Source: Rhizobium sp. AC27/96
Lineage (GTDB): Bacteria > Pseudomonadota > Alphaproteobacteria > Rhizobiales > Rhizobiaceae
NCBI RefSeq assembly: GCF_001692325.1
Contig: NZ_LXKN01000020.1
Span: 21,164 to 85,163, forward strand
DNA length: 64,000 nt
Reading direction: 5' to 3'
In this document: positions 50,823 through 60,018 of the stretch, piece by piece
Layout of the letters: each line of letters begins with the position of its first letter
Position numbering within the stretch: the stretch's first letter is position 1
The notes under the pieces: generated by a model
What the model was told of the DNA's origin: nothing
Databases searched by the model: none
What the model saw: the letters and a program-made list of their open reading frames with translations, nothing else
Translations under genes and position numbers: made by a program

Positions 50823-50858
50823 TTCTCAGTGCTGGCCTTTTCACGTGGTTGCTGATCT

Positions 50859-51956
50859 TCAGATGTCGAGATTGAGCTGGGACTGCGGCTCAGCTTCATC
50901 GGCTTCCTCGTTCGTCAGAGACGAAAGGGTAATGCCGAGCAGGCGGACGGGACGCCTGAACGGGTAGACGGTTGCCAGAAGCGCGGATGCCGCCTCAAGG
51001 ACGTCACTCACGTTTGCGACCGGAAGCGGGCTGGTCCGGCTGCGTGTCGCCTGCGTGAAGTCCGCATATTTGATCTTCACGGTCACCGTCTTGCCGCTGA
51101 TGCCACCCGTCTCACAGTAGCGCCAGACCTTCTCGGCCAGGGGGAGCAACTCCGCCGTTGCCAGCTCGAGATCGTCAATATCCTCGACGAAGGTGTCTTC
51201 GGCACCGATGGATTTCCGAATCCGGTTGGGCCTTACCTGGCGTTCGTCAATTCCGCGGGCGATGCCGTAGAAATATGGTCCCGATTTTCCAAAATGTTCC
51301 TGCAAGAAGGCAAGAGACTTCGATTTCAGATCGAGCCCGGTCTCGATCCCATATGAACGCATGCGCTCGGCGGTTGCCGGCCCGACGCCATGGAATTTGT
51401 TGACCGGAAGAGCTTCGACAAACGCCGGTCCGTTCTTCGGCGTGATCACGGCCTGGCCGTTGGGCTTGTTCAGGTCGCTTGCCATCTTGGCGAGGAACTT
51501 GTTGTAGGAGATGCCGGCCGAGGCATTGAGCCCCGTGACCTGCTTGATCTTCGCCCTGATCTCCAGGGCGATCTCGGTGGCAATGTCCATGCCCTTGAGG
51601 TTCTGGGTGACGTCGAGATAGGCCTCGTCAAGCGAGAGCGGTTCGATCAAAGGCGTGTATTCGGCGAAGATCTCGCGGATCTGTTGCGATACCGCCCTGT
51701 AGACGTCGAAGCGAGGCGGCACAAAAATCAGATCGGGGCATTTGCGCTTTGCGGTCACCGAAGGCATGGCGGAGTGAACGCCGAAGGCGCGAGCCTCGTA
51801 GCTCGCAGCGGCCACCACGCCGCGCGCCGAGGAACCGCCGACTGCGAGCGGCTTGCCGCGGAGTTCGGGATGATCCCGCTGTTCGACCGATGCGTAGAAC
51901 GCATCCATGTCCACATGGATGATTTTCCGGACCGGGATGGCGCTCGTATCGTTCAT
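50859..51956 (-). CDS. dinB: DNA polymerase IV (DinB)
   Basis: This Y-family translesion polymerase has 365 residues. Active-site segments HVDMDAFYASVEQRD (near residue 13) and LSLDEAYLDV (near residue 110) carry the metal-binding acids. Thumb and little-finger domains follow. The protein ends in QLNLDI, a beta-clamp-binding motif, as expected for an intact enzyme. The ATG at 51956 gives a normal length, while in-frame codons up to 52070 would add an atypical N-terminus. I saw no GTTC or GAAC direct-repeat LexA box of the rhizobial kind directly upstream, so SOS control is not evident. Confidence 0.93.
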   Translation of the reverse strand: MNDTSAIPVRKIIHVDMDAFYASVEQRDHPELRGKPLAVGGSSARGVVAAASYEARAFGVHSAMPSVTAKRKCPDLIFVPPRFDVYRAVSQQIREIFAEYTPLIEPLSLDEAYLDVTQNLKGMDIATEIALEIRAKIKQVTGLNASAGISYNKFLAKMASDLNKPNGQAVITPKNGPAFVEALPVNKFHGVGPATAERMRSYGIETGLDLKSKSLAFLQEHFGKSGPYFYGIARGIDERQVRPNRIRKSIGAEDTFVEDIDDLELATAELLPLAEKVWRYCETGGISGKTVTVKIKYADFTQATRSRTSPLPVANVSDVLEAASALLATVYPFRRPVRLLGITLSSLTNEEADEAEPQSQLNLDI

Positions 51957-52393
51957 GATGGTCTCAGCGTTCAATCCACGGCTCAGCATTGCCTTTTGAT
52001 CGCGCGCGCTACTTTCTTTCAACATGATGGCCAGTGGTCGATGAGGTACCGCATCCAGCCGATTCTCCAAATATCCCGGCTGCCGGGGCCTTGTTCGATG
52101 AACATATATGCCGCCCGGCCGCAGCGGCTCGTGTCGGCGGTATCAATAGCATGCTCGGTGTGACGGCGTCAGATATCCCATTGAGCGAGGATGTGCTCAT
52201 GACCACCTTCCTGCGGCAAGGGATCAGGGCCCTGAGCGTTAGATTGGATTGCGGGCGCGGAATGCAACCAGTCGACTGCGATAAGTTGAAATCAAGCTGT
52301 AGCGTAAATAGGGTAGAAGCTGTGGCGCAGCCCGGATAGCGTGTGGGTGGCGACAGTCTATTCCATCGATTGGAAATCATAGGGAAACGGGGA
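51957..52393. other. Gene-free gap between dinB and the three-gene cluster
   Basis: This 437-base gap contains overlapping open frames on both strands, but none with a ribosome site or a recognisable motif. An 11-base palindrome, GTTCGATGAAC, lies at 52093-52103. The promoter for the genes starting at 52394 should lie here, but I could not pick a convincing -35/-10 pair. Confidence 0.4.
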
Positions 52394-53278
52394 ATGAACT
52401 CAGTGCGTCGTCGCGTTCTTGCGTTCTTGGGGGGTCTCATACTGGCAAAACCATCTTTCGGCAGCCCGGCGAGCAAAACGCCGGCATTTGCCACATCGCG
52501 CTCCAGTTACACGCCCCGTCATATCCTTTGCTTTCTCGGCAAGGAGAATGGGCTTGCGGCCTTGCAGGTGAGTGCGCGCGCCGCCATCGGCATGTTCGGC
52601 GATATCTTTACCGTCGACGAGGAATTTTCGCGGGATGAGCCCGATGATCGGATGGTGCGGTCATTCAATATCTGCTGGGACCGCGTCGACCCCGACGCCT
52701 ATGAGGAAACAGACGAGGATGCCGTCGCCGTTCACGGGTCGGTTCTCTACGTCCTCGGCCCGTCGATGGAACCGGAGACAACCGTAGCGACTACGGCAAA
52801 GGCCCTGATGTTCGTGCAATACATGCTCGATCACGGCGCGGTCGCTGCAAAGGGCGAGAGTGCCGGTGTAGCGCATGGCGTGCGGCGGTGGAGAGAGCTT
52901 TTCGAGCAGGCGCGTGACGCAGCCGCCTCTAGCGATTTACTGGCGCTTGCGAAGGCTTGCCGTCTCGCCTTCGCCCGCCGACCCATTGGAGACGATGCCG
53001 AGGGAATGGCCAGCGTCGGCTTTCATCTGGTTGGCCTGCCTGACGTGCTGGTAAAGCTTGAGCGGAAGGATGATCAGCCGCCGTCGACCAATAGCGAGCA
53101 GCTGAAGATCGCTGCCCTGATTGATGAAGTGGCCGAGGAAATGACGCGCGATGGTGTTGAGGCAGCGCTGGCGAAGCGTCATGTCACCCTATCGGACGAT
53201 ACTCGCTACGAGGAGACCGAATATAAGTTCAATCCGTTCGGAGTGGCGACCATTGCCGGGCCGCGGAGGTCGCAATGA
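52394..53278 (+). CDS. Unrecognised protein, first gene of a three-gene operon
   Basis: I do not recognise this family with confidence. The 294-residue protein starts with a basic hydrophobic segment, MNSVRRRVLAFLGGLIL, that looks like a signal peptide of Tat type. After that it reads as a globular alpha/beta protein. The segments HILCFLGKENGLAALQ and ALMFVQYMLDHGAVAAKGES are faintly reminiscent of DUF4261 proteins, which are of unknown function and often near immunity-like genes. The ATG at 52394 follows ACGGGGA. The stop overlaps the next ATG by four bases (53275-53278), so the product must be made with the secreted protein that follows. Confidence 0.75.
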   Translation: MNSVRRRVLAFLGGLILAKPSFGSPASKTPAFATSRSSYTPRHILCFLGKENGLAALQVSARAAIGMFGDIFTVDEEFSRDEPDDRMVRSFNICWDRVDPDAYEETDEDAVAVHGSVLYVLGPSMEPETTVATTAKALMFVQYMLDHGAVAAKGESAGVAHGVRRWRELFEQARDAAASSDLLALAKACRLAFARRPIGDDAEGMASVGFHLVGLPDVLVKLERKDDQPPSTNSEQLKIAALIDEVAEEMTRDGVEAALAKRHVTLSDDTRYEETEYKFNPFGVATIAGPRRSQ

Positions 53279-54753
53279 TGGCAGCGCGCCTGAGAGCAAC
53301 GCTCGTCTGTTTTTGCGTTTTCACCGCCGTGTCGAGCGCTGCCTGGTCCAGTGAGAGCGTTACGGTCCCCGGCTACGCACCGGCAACCGGGGTCGAGCAC
53401 AGCTATCGCGTCCAAAAGGCGAGCGAGAACGACATGTCGTTCTGGTTCGATAAATCAGCCGCCGCGCCGCTGATCACGCGCGGAGAGTTCCGCCAGAAGA
53501 TGACCGTTCTGTCGCGGGACGAGCAGGGCATACGGGTTCGCTGGTCGCTTAGCGCCGACCTGCCGGATGGCATCGCAGGTGCTGCCGATACCTATCAAAT
53601 GAACTTGCTTTATCGCAATTCTCTCACTGCTTATGGCGTCAGCTCGCTCGAACTCGAAACGGATTTGAACGGCTATCCGCGCAGCTTGCCTGGCGCCGGT
53701 CAGATATTGGCGCATATGCGGCAGATGGCGGCAAATGGACCGGGCGGAGCGGTCGCCGCGCCGGGAAGCAGTGTCGACAACATCATCGACAGAATAGAGC
53801 AAAACCCCGTTCTCATTGTCACCGCCCTGGCGCCGGAAGCGCAATTGCTGGCCTCCGGGCAATCCTATCAGGACGAGACCATGGACGTTGGGCAGGCCCT
53901 GGCGGCATCGCGCAACGAGGATTATGGCGGCGTGAGTGTCCCGGTAACATCGACCTGGGTGCTGGACTCCACGGACGCGGCGGCGCGCACGGCGACCCTT
54001 TCGGTGACGGATGCATATGATCCGGCGGCACTCAGCCAGTCGCAGCAGGAGGTGATCGCCAAGCTTATGGCTGCCTTTGACGAGCGGGTGAAGAGCCTTA
54101 CCGCCGATCAGCTGGCTTCCGTCAGGCGCGCCGACAAGAAACGGAATGCGAAGTTTGTGGTGTCGCTGAACGATGGCTCCGTGGTTGAGGCTTCGGAAGT
54201 CGTAACGATCGCGATGGCAGGCACGACGTTGCGCACCTACACCTACATGCGACGCGAAGACATGCCAGCCAGCCTGCAGGTGCCGCCGATCCTGACGGCG
54301 GCGGTCCAGCAGACGCCGAACCTGCATGTCGAACCGCTGCCGCTGGTCAATGCCGGGCCGGGTGTCCTCGACGAGCTTTCAACATCCGAGGCGCCGGCAC
54401 AGCAAGATACGGCGGTTGTGACCAGCAACGATCAGGACAAGTCGATTGCGCCGATCTGGCTTGAGGTGGAGAGCGCCGAGGTGGGCTCCGCTTCCAATCC
54501 CTATGGGTTTGCACTGAATATCGTGCTCACGCCTGAGAGCGCAGATAGATTTCGGGATTTCACCCAGGCGGCGATTGGCCGGCAAGTGCAGATAGTGATC
54601 AACGACAATGTCGTCATGGAACCCTGGATAAGGCGGCCGGTTACCGACGGTCGCCTGACGATAGATGATGGGCCGCAGATGAAGGTTTTGGGGTTCGTAA
54701 AGGATCGGTTGTCCGTTCCCGGAGCGAAGATCCTCGTGCGCCCGCGCTCATGA
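53275..54753 (+). CDS. Secreted protein with C-terminal SecDF-P1-head-like domain
   Basis: This 492-residue protein has a signal peptide, MMAARLRATLVCFCVFTAVS, cleaved near AWS-SE, so it should be periplasmic or anchored outside. The N-terminal 380 residues are beta-rich with an embedded helix and match nothing I know. The C-terminal part, from about residue 400, contains GFALNIVLTPESADRFRDFT and then VQIVINDNVVMEPWIRRPVT and DGRLTI. This order is the pattern of the SecD/SecF periplasmic P1-head domain, here without any SecDF membrane part. It is coupled to genes on both sides and may bind the product of one of them outside the cell. Confidence 0.75.
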   Translation: MMAARLRATLVCFCVFTAVSSAAWSSESVTVPGYAPATGVEHSYRVQKASENDMSFWFDKSAAAPLITRGEFRQKMTVLSRDEQGIRVRWSLSADLPDGIAGAADTYQMNLLYRNSLTAYGVSSLELETDLNGYPRSLPGAGQILAHMRQMAANGPGGAVAAPGSSVDNIIDRIEQNPVLIVTALAPEAQLLASGQSYQDETMDVGQALAASRNEDYGGVSVPVTSTWVLDSTDAAARTATLSVTDAYDPAALSQSQQEVIAKLMAAFDERVKSLTADQLASVRRADKKRNAKFVVSLNDGSVVEASEVVTIAMAGTTLRTYTYMRREDMPASLQVPPILTAAVQQTPNLHVEPLPLVNAGPGVLDELSTSEAPAQQDTAVVTSNDQDKSIAPIWLEVESAEVGSASNPYGFALNIVLTPESADRFRDFTQAAIGRQVQIVINDNVVMEPWIRRPVTDGRLTIDDGPQMKVLGFVKDRLSVPGAKILVRPRS

Positions 54754-54813
54754 GGAAATGGCTCGCAACTGGGCCGATCAGCCATGGTTGTTTCAAGCGG
54801 AGGCCTGAGAAAA

Positions 54814-56484
54814 ATGGGTAATTCAGCCGAAGACGGGGCGAAGATGGCCTGGCTGTTGATTGCCAAGGGAGCGGCCCCGGGCACGGGCGACCTCTATGAA
54901 AAGGGTCGCTACGACCAGACATTGGCCATATGGCGCGCGGAGGCTGAACAAGGGGATTCTTCGGCGCAAAACAACATGGGCGTACTTCATGCGCGCGGAC
55001 AGGGCGTGGAGCGGGATACGGTTGCCGCCGTCGCCTGGTTTCGCCGTGCTGCTGATCTAGGATCTGCAATCGCCCAGTTGAACCTCGGTTTGATGATTGC
55101 GCATGGCGAGGGCGTTGCACGCGACAAGAAAGCTGCCGCCGGATGGGTCCGCAAGGCAGCGGAGCAAGGCCTGCCCAGGGCGCAAAGGCTGATTGGCATG
55201 CTCCATCTTACAGGCGACGGCGTTCCCGAAAACCCAGCCGAAGGGATCGAATGGCTCATCAAGGCGGCCAACCAGGAGGATGTAACGGCGCAATTCACGC
55301 TCGGCATGATCTACGAAGTTGGCAACGGCTGCGACATCAGCCTGACCGATGCATTCAAATGGTATCGCAGGGCGACGATTTCCGGCCATCCCGGCGCAGA
55401 AGAAAAGTTGATGGCGCTCTACGCGCGGGATCCGACCCTGGAGATCCGTGTTTCGGATTTACTGGATGGCCAGAACTCGCCGCCGCCCTTGCCGGCCGGA
55501 TCGATGGCGATGCGGCCCCTGCTGAAATCCGATGCCGACAGGCTTCAATTCGAGGCGGCGGTTGTCCGAACGGCCGGCAACATCTTCGTGTCGTGCTCCA
55601 ATCGCGAGGAGCGCTTCGACGGTTCCGCGCGACTATGCCGATATCGCCAAGGCCATAGCCCGGCCTGGACCTATCTCGACCTGACGACGATGATCACCGA
55701 TGCAGCTCTTTTTTCATCCGGGACGGATATCGACACCAGCGCTTTCCTCTCAAAGGAAGGTGATGTGATTTACCTGTCGGTCGACGGCCGGATGACGACC
55801 GAGCGCATTGTCGGATCGGGCCTGTGGAGCGACGACTCCAAGGGTTGGGGATATATGATCGCCATCGCCTCAATCGATGGTCGGCTCCATGCCTGCGGCA
55901 GCGGCGGACAGGTTTACCGCCGATCGGATTCAGGACATTGGCAGCATATCGACGCAGGCTTGCTTCAAGGCAAGGACGAAAAAGGGATCAGTCTCGAAGC
56001 GATTGCCGGGCCTTACGACCATGAAGTCTATGTCGGTGGTTGGCACAAGAATGTGAATGATGGCGTGCTGTTCTGCTGGGATGGCCATCGCTGGGCATCG
56101 GTAGTGTCAGATATCGCGTCCATCAGCAGCATTCATGTGGAATATCCCGGCTCGGTCTGGGCCTGCGGCCGTCATGGAACTCTGCTGCATGGCAATCATA
56201 TCGATGGATTCACGAATGTTTTGACACCCGATCGAGCGCGGGCCTATGTCGCCGTTACCGTCTATGAAGGCCGGGTTTTTCTCGCGACCGAAAAAGGCCT
56301 CTACGCCTATGACGGCGGCTCGGTCGAGCGGATACGAACCGGGCTGGTGCCGGAGCATAATGATGGACATATCCTGCGGGTCGCGGATGGCTTGTTGTGG
56401 TCCATCGGCTATGACGACATTGTCTGCTTTGACGGTACAAACTGGAAGCGCATCCCATTCCCGGGCAATTCTCCCGTCCGCTGA
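54814..56484 (+). CDS. Sel1-repeat / beta-propeller fusion protein
   Basis: This 556-residue protein has an N-terminal block of about five Sel1-like repeats, roughly residues 30-215, with the consensus ALG, GVERD, AAVAWFRRAAD and similar. A C-terminal block of six or seven short beta repeats begins near residue 245. GSGGQVYRRSDSGHWQHI, CWDGHRWASVVS and GRHGTLLHGN are blades of a propeller. No signal peptide is visible. The ATG at 54814 has GGAGG at 54799-54803, while the ATG at 54784 lacks one. Sel1 repeats mediate protein contacts, and propellers bind ligands or proteins, so this looks like an adaptor or an immunity-type protein. Confidence 0.8.
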   Translation: MGNSAEDGAKMAWLLIAKGAAPGTGDLYEKGRYDQTLAIWRAEAEQGDSSAQNNMGVLHARGQGVERDTVAAVAWFRRAADLGSAIAQLNLGLMIAHGEGVARDKKAAAGWVRKAAEQGLPRAQRLIGMLHLTGDGVPENPAEGIEWLIKAANQEDVTAQFTLGMIYEVGNGCDISLTDAFKWYRRATISGHPGAEEKLMALYARDPTLEIRVSDLLDGQNSPPPLPAGSMAMRPLLKSDADRLQFEAAVVRTAGNIFVSCSNREERFDGSARLCRYRQGHSPAWTYLDLTTMITDAALFSSGTDIDTSAFLSKEGDVIYLSVDGRMTTERIVGSGLWSDDSKGWGYMIAIASIDGRLHACGSGGQVYRRSDSGHWQHIDAGLLQGKDEKGISLEAIAGPYDHEVYVGGWHKNVNDGVLFCWDGHRWASVVSDIASISSIHVEYPGSVWACGRHGTLLHGNHIDGFTNVLTPDRARAYVAVTVYEGRVFLATEKGLYAYDGGSVERIRTGLVPEHNDGHILRVADGLLWSIGYDDIVCFDGTNWKRIPFPGNSPVR

Positions 56485-56621
56485 AGGTCGGTGAGATTGT
56501 CGGCGGCGATCACCTCGACGGCTTGCGTTGGCGGTGCCTGTCCAACGGAATTTCTTGTTTCGGCTGATCGCAACGTCAGGTATTCAGGGCGCCGGAATCG
56601 CCGTAGTCGGGACAGGATGGC

Positions 56622-57488
56622 ATGGACGACCATAATCAAAAGCTACTGGAAGACCGCTTTCAGCAGCACAAGTCGAAACTCAGCCGCTCTGAACTGGCAG
56701 TCGTGGAATATCTGCTCGCAACGCCGCTCGACATTCTGATTTTCGAGAGCGCCGAAGATATCGCGGCCAAGAGCGGCACGAGCGATGCGACGGTCATCCG
56801 GGCGGCGCGCCGGTTGGGCTTCACCGGCCTGCCGGAACTGAAGAGGCTCTGCAGCCGCAACATGGCGAAGAGCATCCCGACGACCGAACGGCTGTCGCAG
56901 CGGTTTCGGGCGACGGGCGACGATCTTCGCGCGATAACGAAACGCATCTTTTCCACCGTGCATGAGATCATGACTTCCTCGGAAGAAAAGCTGGATATCG
57001 ATGCGCTCGCCCACACGATGCAGCTCCTCGACAAGGCCAATACCGTTTGGTGCCTCGGCATAGGGCGCTCGGAGGTCGAGGCCAAACATTGCTCCATTGC
57101 CCTTAGCCGGGTGGGCCTGCGGACGCGCCATTCCGGCTCGTCAGGCTTCGTTCTTGCCAACGAGCTGATCGACCTGCGGGCGGATGACGTGGTGATTGTC
57201 TTCCAGACGGCGCGCGACACTGCCGAGCTGAGGCTGGTCGTAAACCAGGTTTCCGAACTGGACTGTCGTGTCGTGCTGGTATGCGGCGTTCAACTGACCG
57301 AGCTCTATCGCGACAGGGTCTCCGCAGTGCTCACCTGTGTCGGCTCCGCGACGGGTCTCGCGAGCTGGACACTCGGTGCCATTGTCGTTGCGGATATCCT
57401 CGCTTACGGGATTGCCGCGCGCAATCAGGAGCGGGCGCTGAAAACGCGGAAAAGGCTTGCCCAGCTGCGGGAGCAGGTGCCGAAGTAG
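56622..57488 (+). CDS. RpiR/MurR-family transcriptional regulator
   Basis: This 288-residue regulator has an N-terminal HTH_6 domain, with SELAVVEYLLATPLDILIF and SGTSDATVIRAARRLGFTGL, and a C-terminal SIS sugar-phosphate-binding domain starting near residue 135. Members respond to phosphosugars. It is read in the same direction as the fec genes, 309 bases upstream of fecA, but a sugar-phosphate regulator of iron uptake would be unusual. It may belong instead to the genes upstream or be free-standing. No operator was identified. Confidence 0.9.
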   Translation: MDDHNQKLLEDRFQQHKSKLSRSELAVVEYLLATPLDILIFESAEDIAAKSGTSDATVIRAARRLGFTGLPELKRLCSRNMAKSIPTTERLSQRFRATGDDLRAITKRIFSTVHEIMTSSEEKLDIDALAHTMQLLDKANTVWCLGIGRSEVEAKHCSIALSRVGLRTRHSGSSGFVLANELIDLRADDVVIVFQTARDTAELRLVVNQVSELDCRVVLVCGVQLTELYRDRVSAVLTCVGSATGLASWTLGAIVVADILAYGIAARNQERALKTRKRLAQLREQVPK

Positions 57489-57796
57489 GCTCGTTGCAAG
57501 CGATCGGACTTCCTTGTTAAAAAAGATGACAATCCCGGTAATGTTTTATTGATATCTGCACTTCAGTAATGTAGTAGCCACGACATGGCCGCAAAAGGCG
57601 CGCCGCTTTTCATCGTTGTGGGGCACGCATGAAACACATTTCCAAAATCATCCGTTAGCGCATGTTTGCGGGCGACGGCCTGACCGGCCCGGTGCCCTAC
57701 ATCGATCCATTTCAATTTGCTCACTCCTGTCGCGCGGTCTTGGTTCGCGTGGTGGAGGCGCTTGTTCATTTATTGATTTCTAGTCCGGGGACAGGG
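57489..57796 (+). promoter_or_regulatory. fecA leader region with IRO box at 57550-57565
   Basis: No gene was found in this 308-base gap. TGATATCTGCACTTCA at 57550-57565 matches the rhizobial iron-responsive operator rule TGA-N9-X-TCA, with X = T. It overlaps a possible -35 TTGATA (57549-57554) with TAGTAG as -10 at 57572-57577. RirA binding in iron-replete cells would block the promoter. The AT-rich stretch before it, with TTGTTAAAAAAG, may be a UP element. Confidence 0.6.
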
Positions 57797-59950
57797 ATGA
57801 TTCTCAATCGCAAATTCGCCAGATCGGCACTTCTCGCATCGGTCGCCTTGGCGCCCATGCAGGGCTTCGCTCAGGATGCCAATTCAGACGGCTCCACCAC
57901 GCTGGAACCGATCACGATTACCGGCAACTGGCTCGATCAGCCGAACGCGGAAAAGGTTCTGAAACATCCGGGTGCCCGCACCATCATGGACAGCAAGGAG
58001 CTGGAGGAGCGAGGTGCCGTCGACATTCGAGACGCGCTGAACCAGATCCCCGGCGTCCAGGTGCAGGAAAGCAATGGCACGGGCGGCAGCGACATGTCTC
58101 TCAATCTCGGCGTTCGTGGTTTGACATCGCGTCTGTCTCCGCGCTCGACGGTGCTGATGGACGGCATTCCGCTCTCCTACGCCCCCTACGGCCAACCGCA
58201 ATTGTCGCTCATGCCGCTGACATTTGGAAACGTCGAGACCGTTGACGTCGTGCGTGGTGCGGGTTCCGTGCGTTATGGGCCGCAGAATGTCGGCGGCATC
58301 ATCAATTTCGTCACGCATCCGATCCCGGACAAGTTTACGGCGCGCTTCTCCTCAGGCGCTGAAATGAGCGGCGGGGTCAAGGCGACGCCGAATTTCCTCA
58401 TTGGCGGTACAAACGACGATGGTCTGGGCGCGGCACTTCTCTATTCCGGCATACACGGCGAGGGCTATCGCGACAGCAATGACCGGACTGATATCAACGA
58501 TATCATCTTCAAAGGGAAGTACGAGCTGTCCGATACGGACACGCTTGGCGTCCAATACCACCATTTCAGCGGCGAAGGCCGGATGCCGGGCGGGCTGACG
58601 ACGGCCGAATATGCCAAGGATCCCTTCCAGGCGACGCGCCAATACGACGAGTTCAGCGGCCGTCGCAACGACGTCTCTGTGCGCTATCAGCACAATGATG
58701 GCGAGAACAACTTCGAGATCCTGGGCTACTATGTGAATTCGTTCCGTGGCAGCCATGTCGAGCAGCAGGGCACCGGCGCCAGCTCGCGCCTTTACAGGCT
58801 GACATCCGCACCGCGAAACTACGAGTATTTCGGCATCGAGCCGCGCTATTCACGCCTTTTCGACCTTGGCGACACCAATCACGAGGTGACCATCGGCTAC
58901 CGTTACCTATGGGAAGACAGTTCCGAGGTTGCCGCGCGCACCGCCTTCTACAATCGCGCCTCCGGGATCGACCCGAACAATCTCGCCATGAACACCTATC
59001 AGACGAGCAAGGGCGGCACGACGGCGCACGCCTTCTACATCGACGACAAGATCCAGATCGGCAAGTGGACCATCACGCCCGGCGTGCGCTACGAGATGAT
59101 CAGCACGAACAACACCGTCACGGACTTCGTCGGGAGTGCCGTAACCGGCGTGCGCTCTCCGGAGATCGAGGCGAGGGAAGCGTTGCCCACACTGTCCGTC
59201 GCCTATCAGGTCGACGATTCCTGGAGCGTGTTCGCCAATGCAGGCGTCTCCTTCGGCCCGCAACAGTATAGCCATCTCGCCTCGACGACCAAAGGCCTTC
59301 ATCCGGAAACCGCCAATACCTACGAAATCGGCACGCATTACGAAGGCGATAACTGGGGCGCCGAACTGACGGCCTTCCACATCGATTTCGACAAGGAGCT
59401 CTATCTCAGCCGCAATATCGTCGGGGAAGGGGAGTGGACCGATCTGGGCGCGACGAAGCATCAGGGGATCGAGGCCGCGACCCATTATGATCTCGGCAGC
59501 CTCGTGCCATCACTCGAAGGCCTCTCCGTCTATGGAACCTATACCTACACGCAGGCGACCTTCGAGGCTGGCGCGTTCCAGGGGAAGGATCTTCCCTTCT
59601 ATTCCCGCCATTTCGGCACGATCGGCGCCAACTATCGCTATGAGAGCTGGATGATCAACGCCGATATTTCCGGCCAGTCCAAGCAGCACTCTCCGGGCAA
59701 TGCGACAGACGGAGCAACCTATGTCACCGCTGAGGACGCGACGGGCCGATTGGGTGATATCCCCGGCTACGCAACCGTCAATCTCCGCGTTGCCTATCAG
59801 CCGGAAGACGTGAAGAATGCCCCCAAATTTGCCTTCGGCGTGAAGAACCTTTTCGACAAGGAATACTTCACGCGCTCGACGGACAATAATGGCGGCAAGT
59901 TCGTCGGCCAGCCGCGCACATTCTTTGTCAACGCATCGATCACTTTCTGA
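57797..59950 (+). CDS. fecA: TonB-dependent ferric-dicitrate receptor
   Basis: This outer-membrane receptor of 717 residues has a signal peptide, MILNRKFARSALLASVALAP, cleaved near GFA-QD. The plug domain has LEERGAVDIRDALNQIPGVQ and VLMDGIPLSYAPYGQPQLSL, and the beta-barrel ends in F. The match to E. coli FecA is close, with the shared PYGQPQLSL and VRGAGSVRYGPQNVGG patterns. Unlike E. coli FecA it lacks the roughly 80-residue N-terminal signalling domain, and no fecI or fecR gene is present. Regulation must therefore rest on the IRO box, not on transmembrane signalling. Confidence 0.92.
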   Translation: MILNRKFARSALLASVALAPMQGFAQDANSDGSTTLEPITITGNWLDQPNAEKVLKHPGARTIMDSKELEERGAVDIRDALNQIPGVQVQESNGTGGSDMSLNLGVRGLTSRLSPRSTVLMDGIPLSYAPYGQPQLSLMPLTFGNVETVDVVRGAGSVRYGPQNVGGIINFVTHPIPDKFTARFSSGAEMSGGVKATPNFLIGGTNDDGLGAALLYSGIHGEGYRDSNDRTDINDIIFKGKYELSDTDTLGVQYHHFSGEGRMPGGLTTAEYAKDPFQATRQYDEFSGRRNDVSVRYQHNDGENNFEILGYYVNSFRGSHVEQQGTGASSRLYRLTSAPRNYEYFGIEPRYSRLFDLGDTNHEVTIGYRYLWEDSSEVAARTAFYNRASGIDPNNLAMNTYQTSKGGTTAHAFYIDDKIQIGKWTITPGVRYEMISTNNTVTDFVGSAVTGVRSPEIEAREALPTLSVAYQVDDSWSVFANAGVSFGPQQYSHLASTTKGLHPETANTYEIGTHYEGDNWGAELTAFHIDFDKELYLSRNIVGEGEWTDLGATKHQGIEAATHYDLGSLVPSLEGLSVYGTYTYTQATFEAGAFQGKDLPFYSRHFGTIGANYRYESWMINADISGQSKQHSPGNATDGATYVTAEDATGRLGDIPGYATVNLRVAYQPEDVKNAPKFAFGVKNLFDKEYFTRSTDNNGGKFVGQPRTFFVNASITF

Positions 59951-59964
59951 TCGTGTAAACATCG

Positions 59965-59989
59965 GCAGCCCGATATAACGCCGGGCTGC
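59965..59989 (+). terminator. Hairpin between fecA and fecB
   Basis: GCAGCCCG and CGGGCTGC form a perfect 8-bp stem with a 9-nt loop, 14 bases after the fecA stop. There is no T-run. It would lower expression of the periplasmic and inner-membrane genes relative to the outer-membrane receptor. Confidence 0.55.
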
Positions 59990-60018
59990 AGCCATGACCC
60001 ACGCACACGGACCTGAAG

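Noticed and set aside
51957..52110. LexA box upstream of dinB
   Set aside because: GTTC and GAAC occur at 52093-52103 only as an inverted pair three bases apart, not as the direct repeats with seven-base spacing expected in rhizobia.
52009..52494. 161-residue minus-strand frame and a 101-residue plus-strand frame between dinB and the three-gene operon
   Set aside because: Neither has a ribosome site or a recognisable motif, and the minus frame runs over the start of the next gene. I left the gap without a gene.
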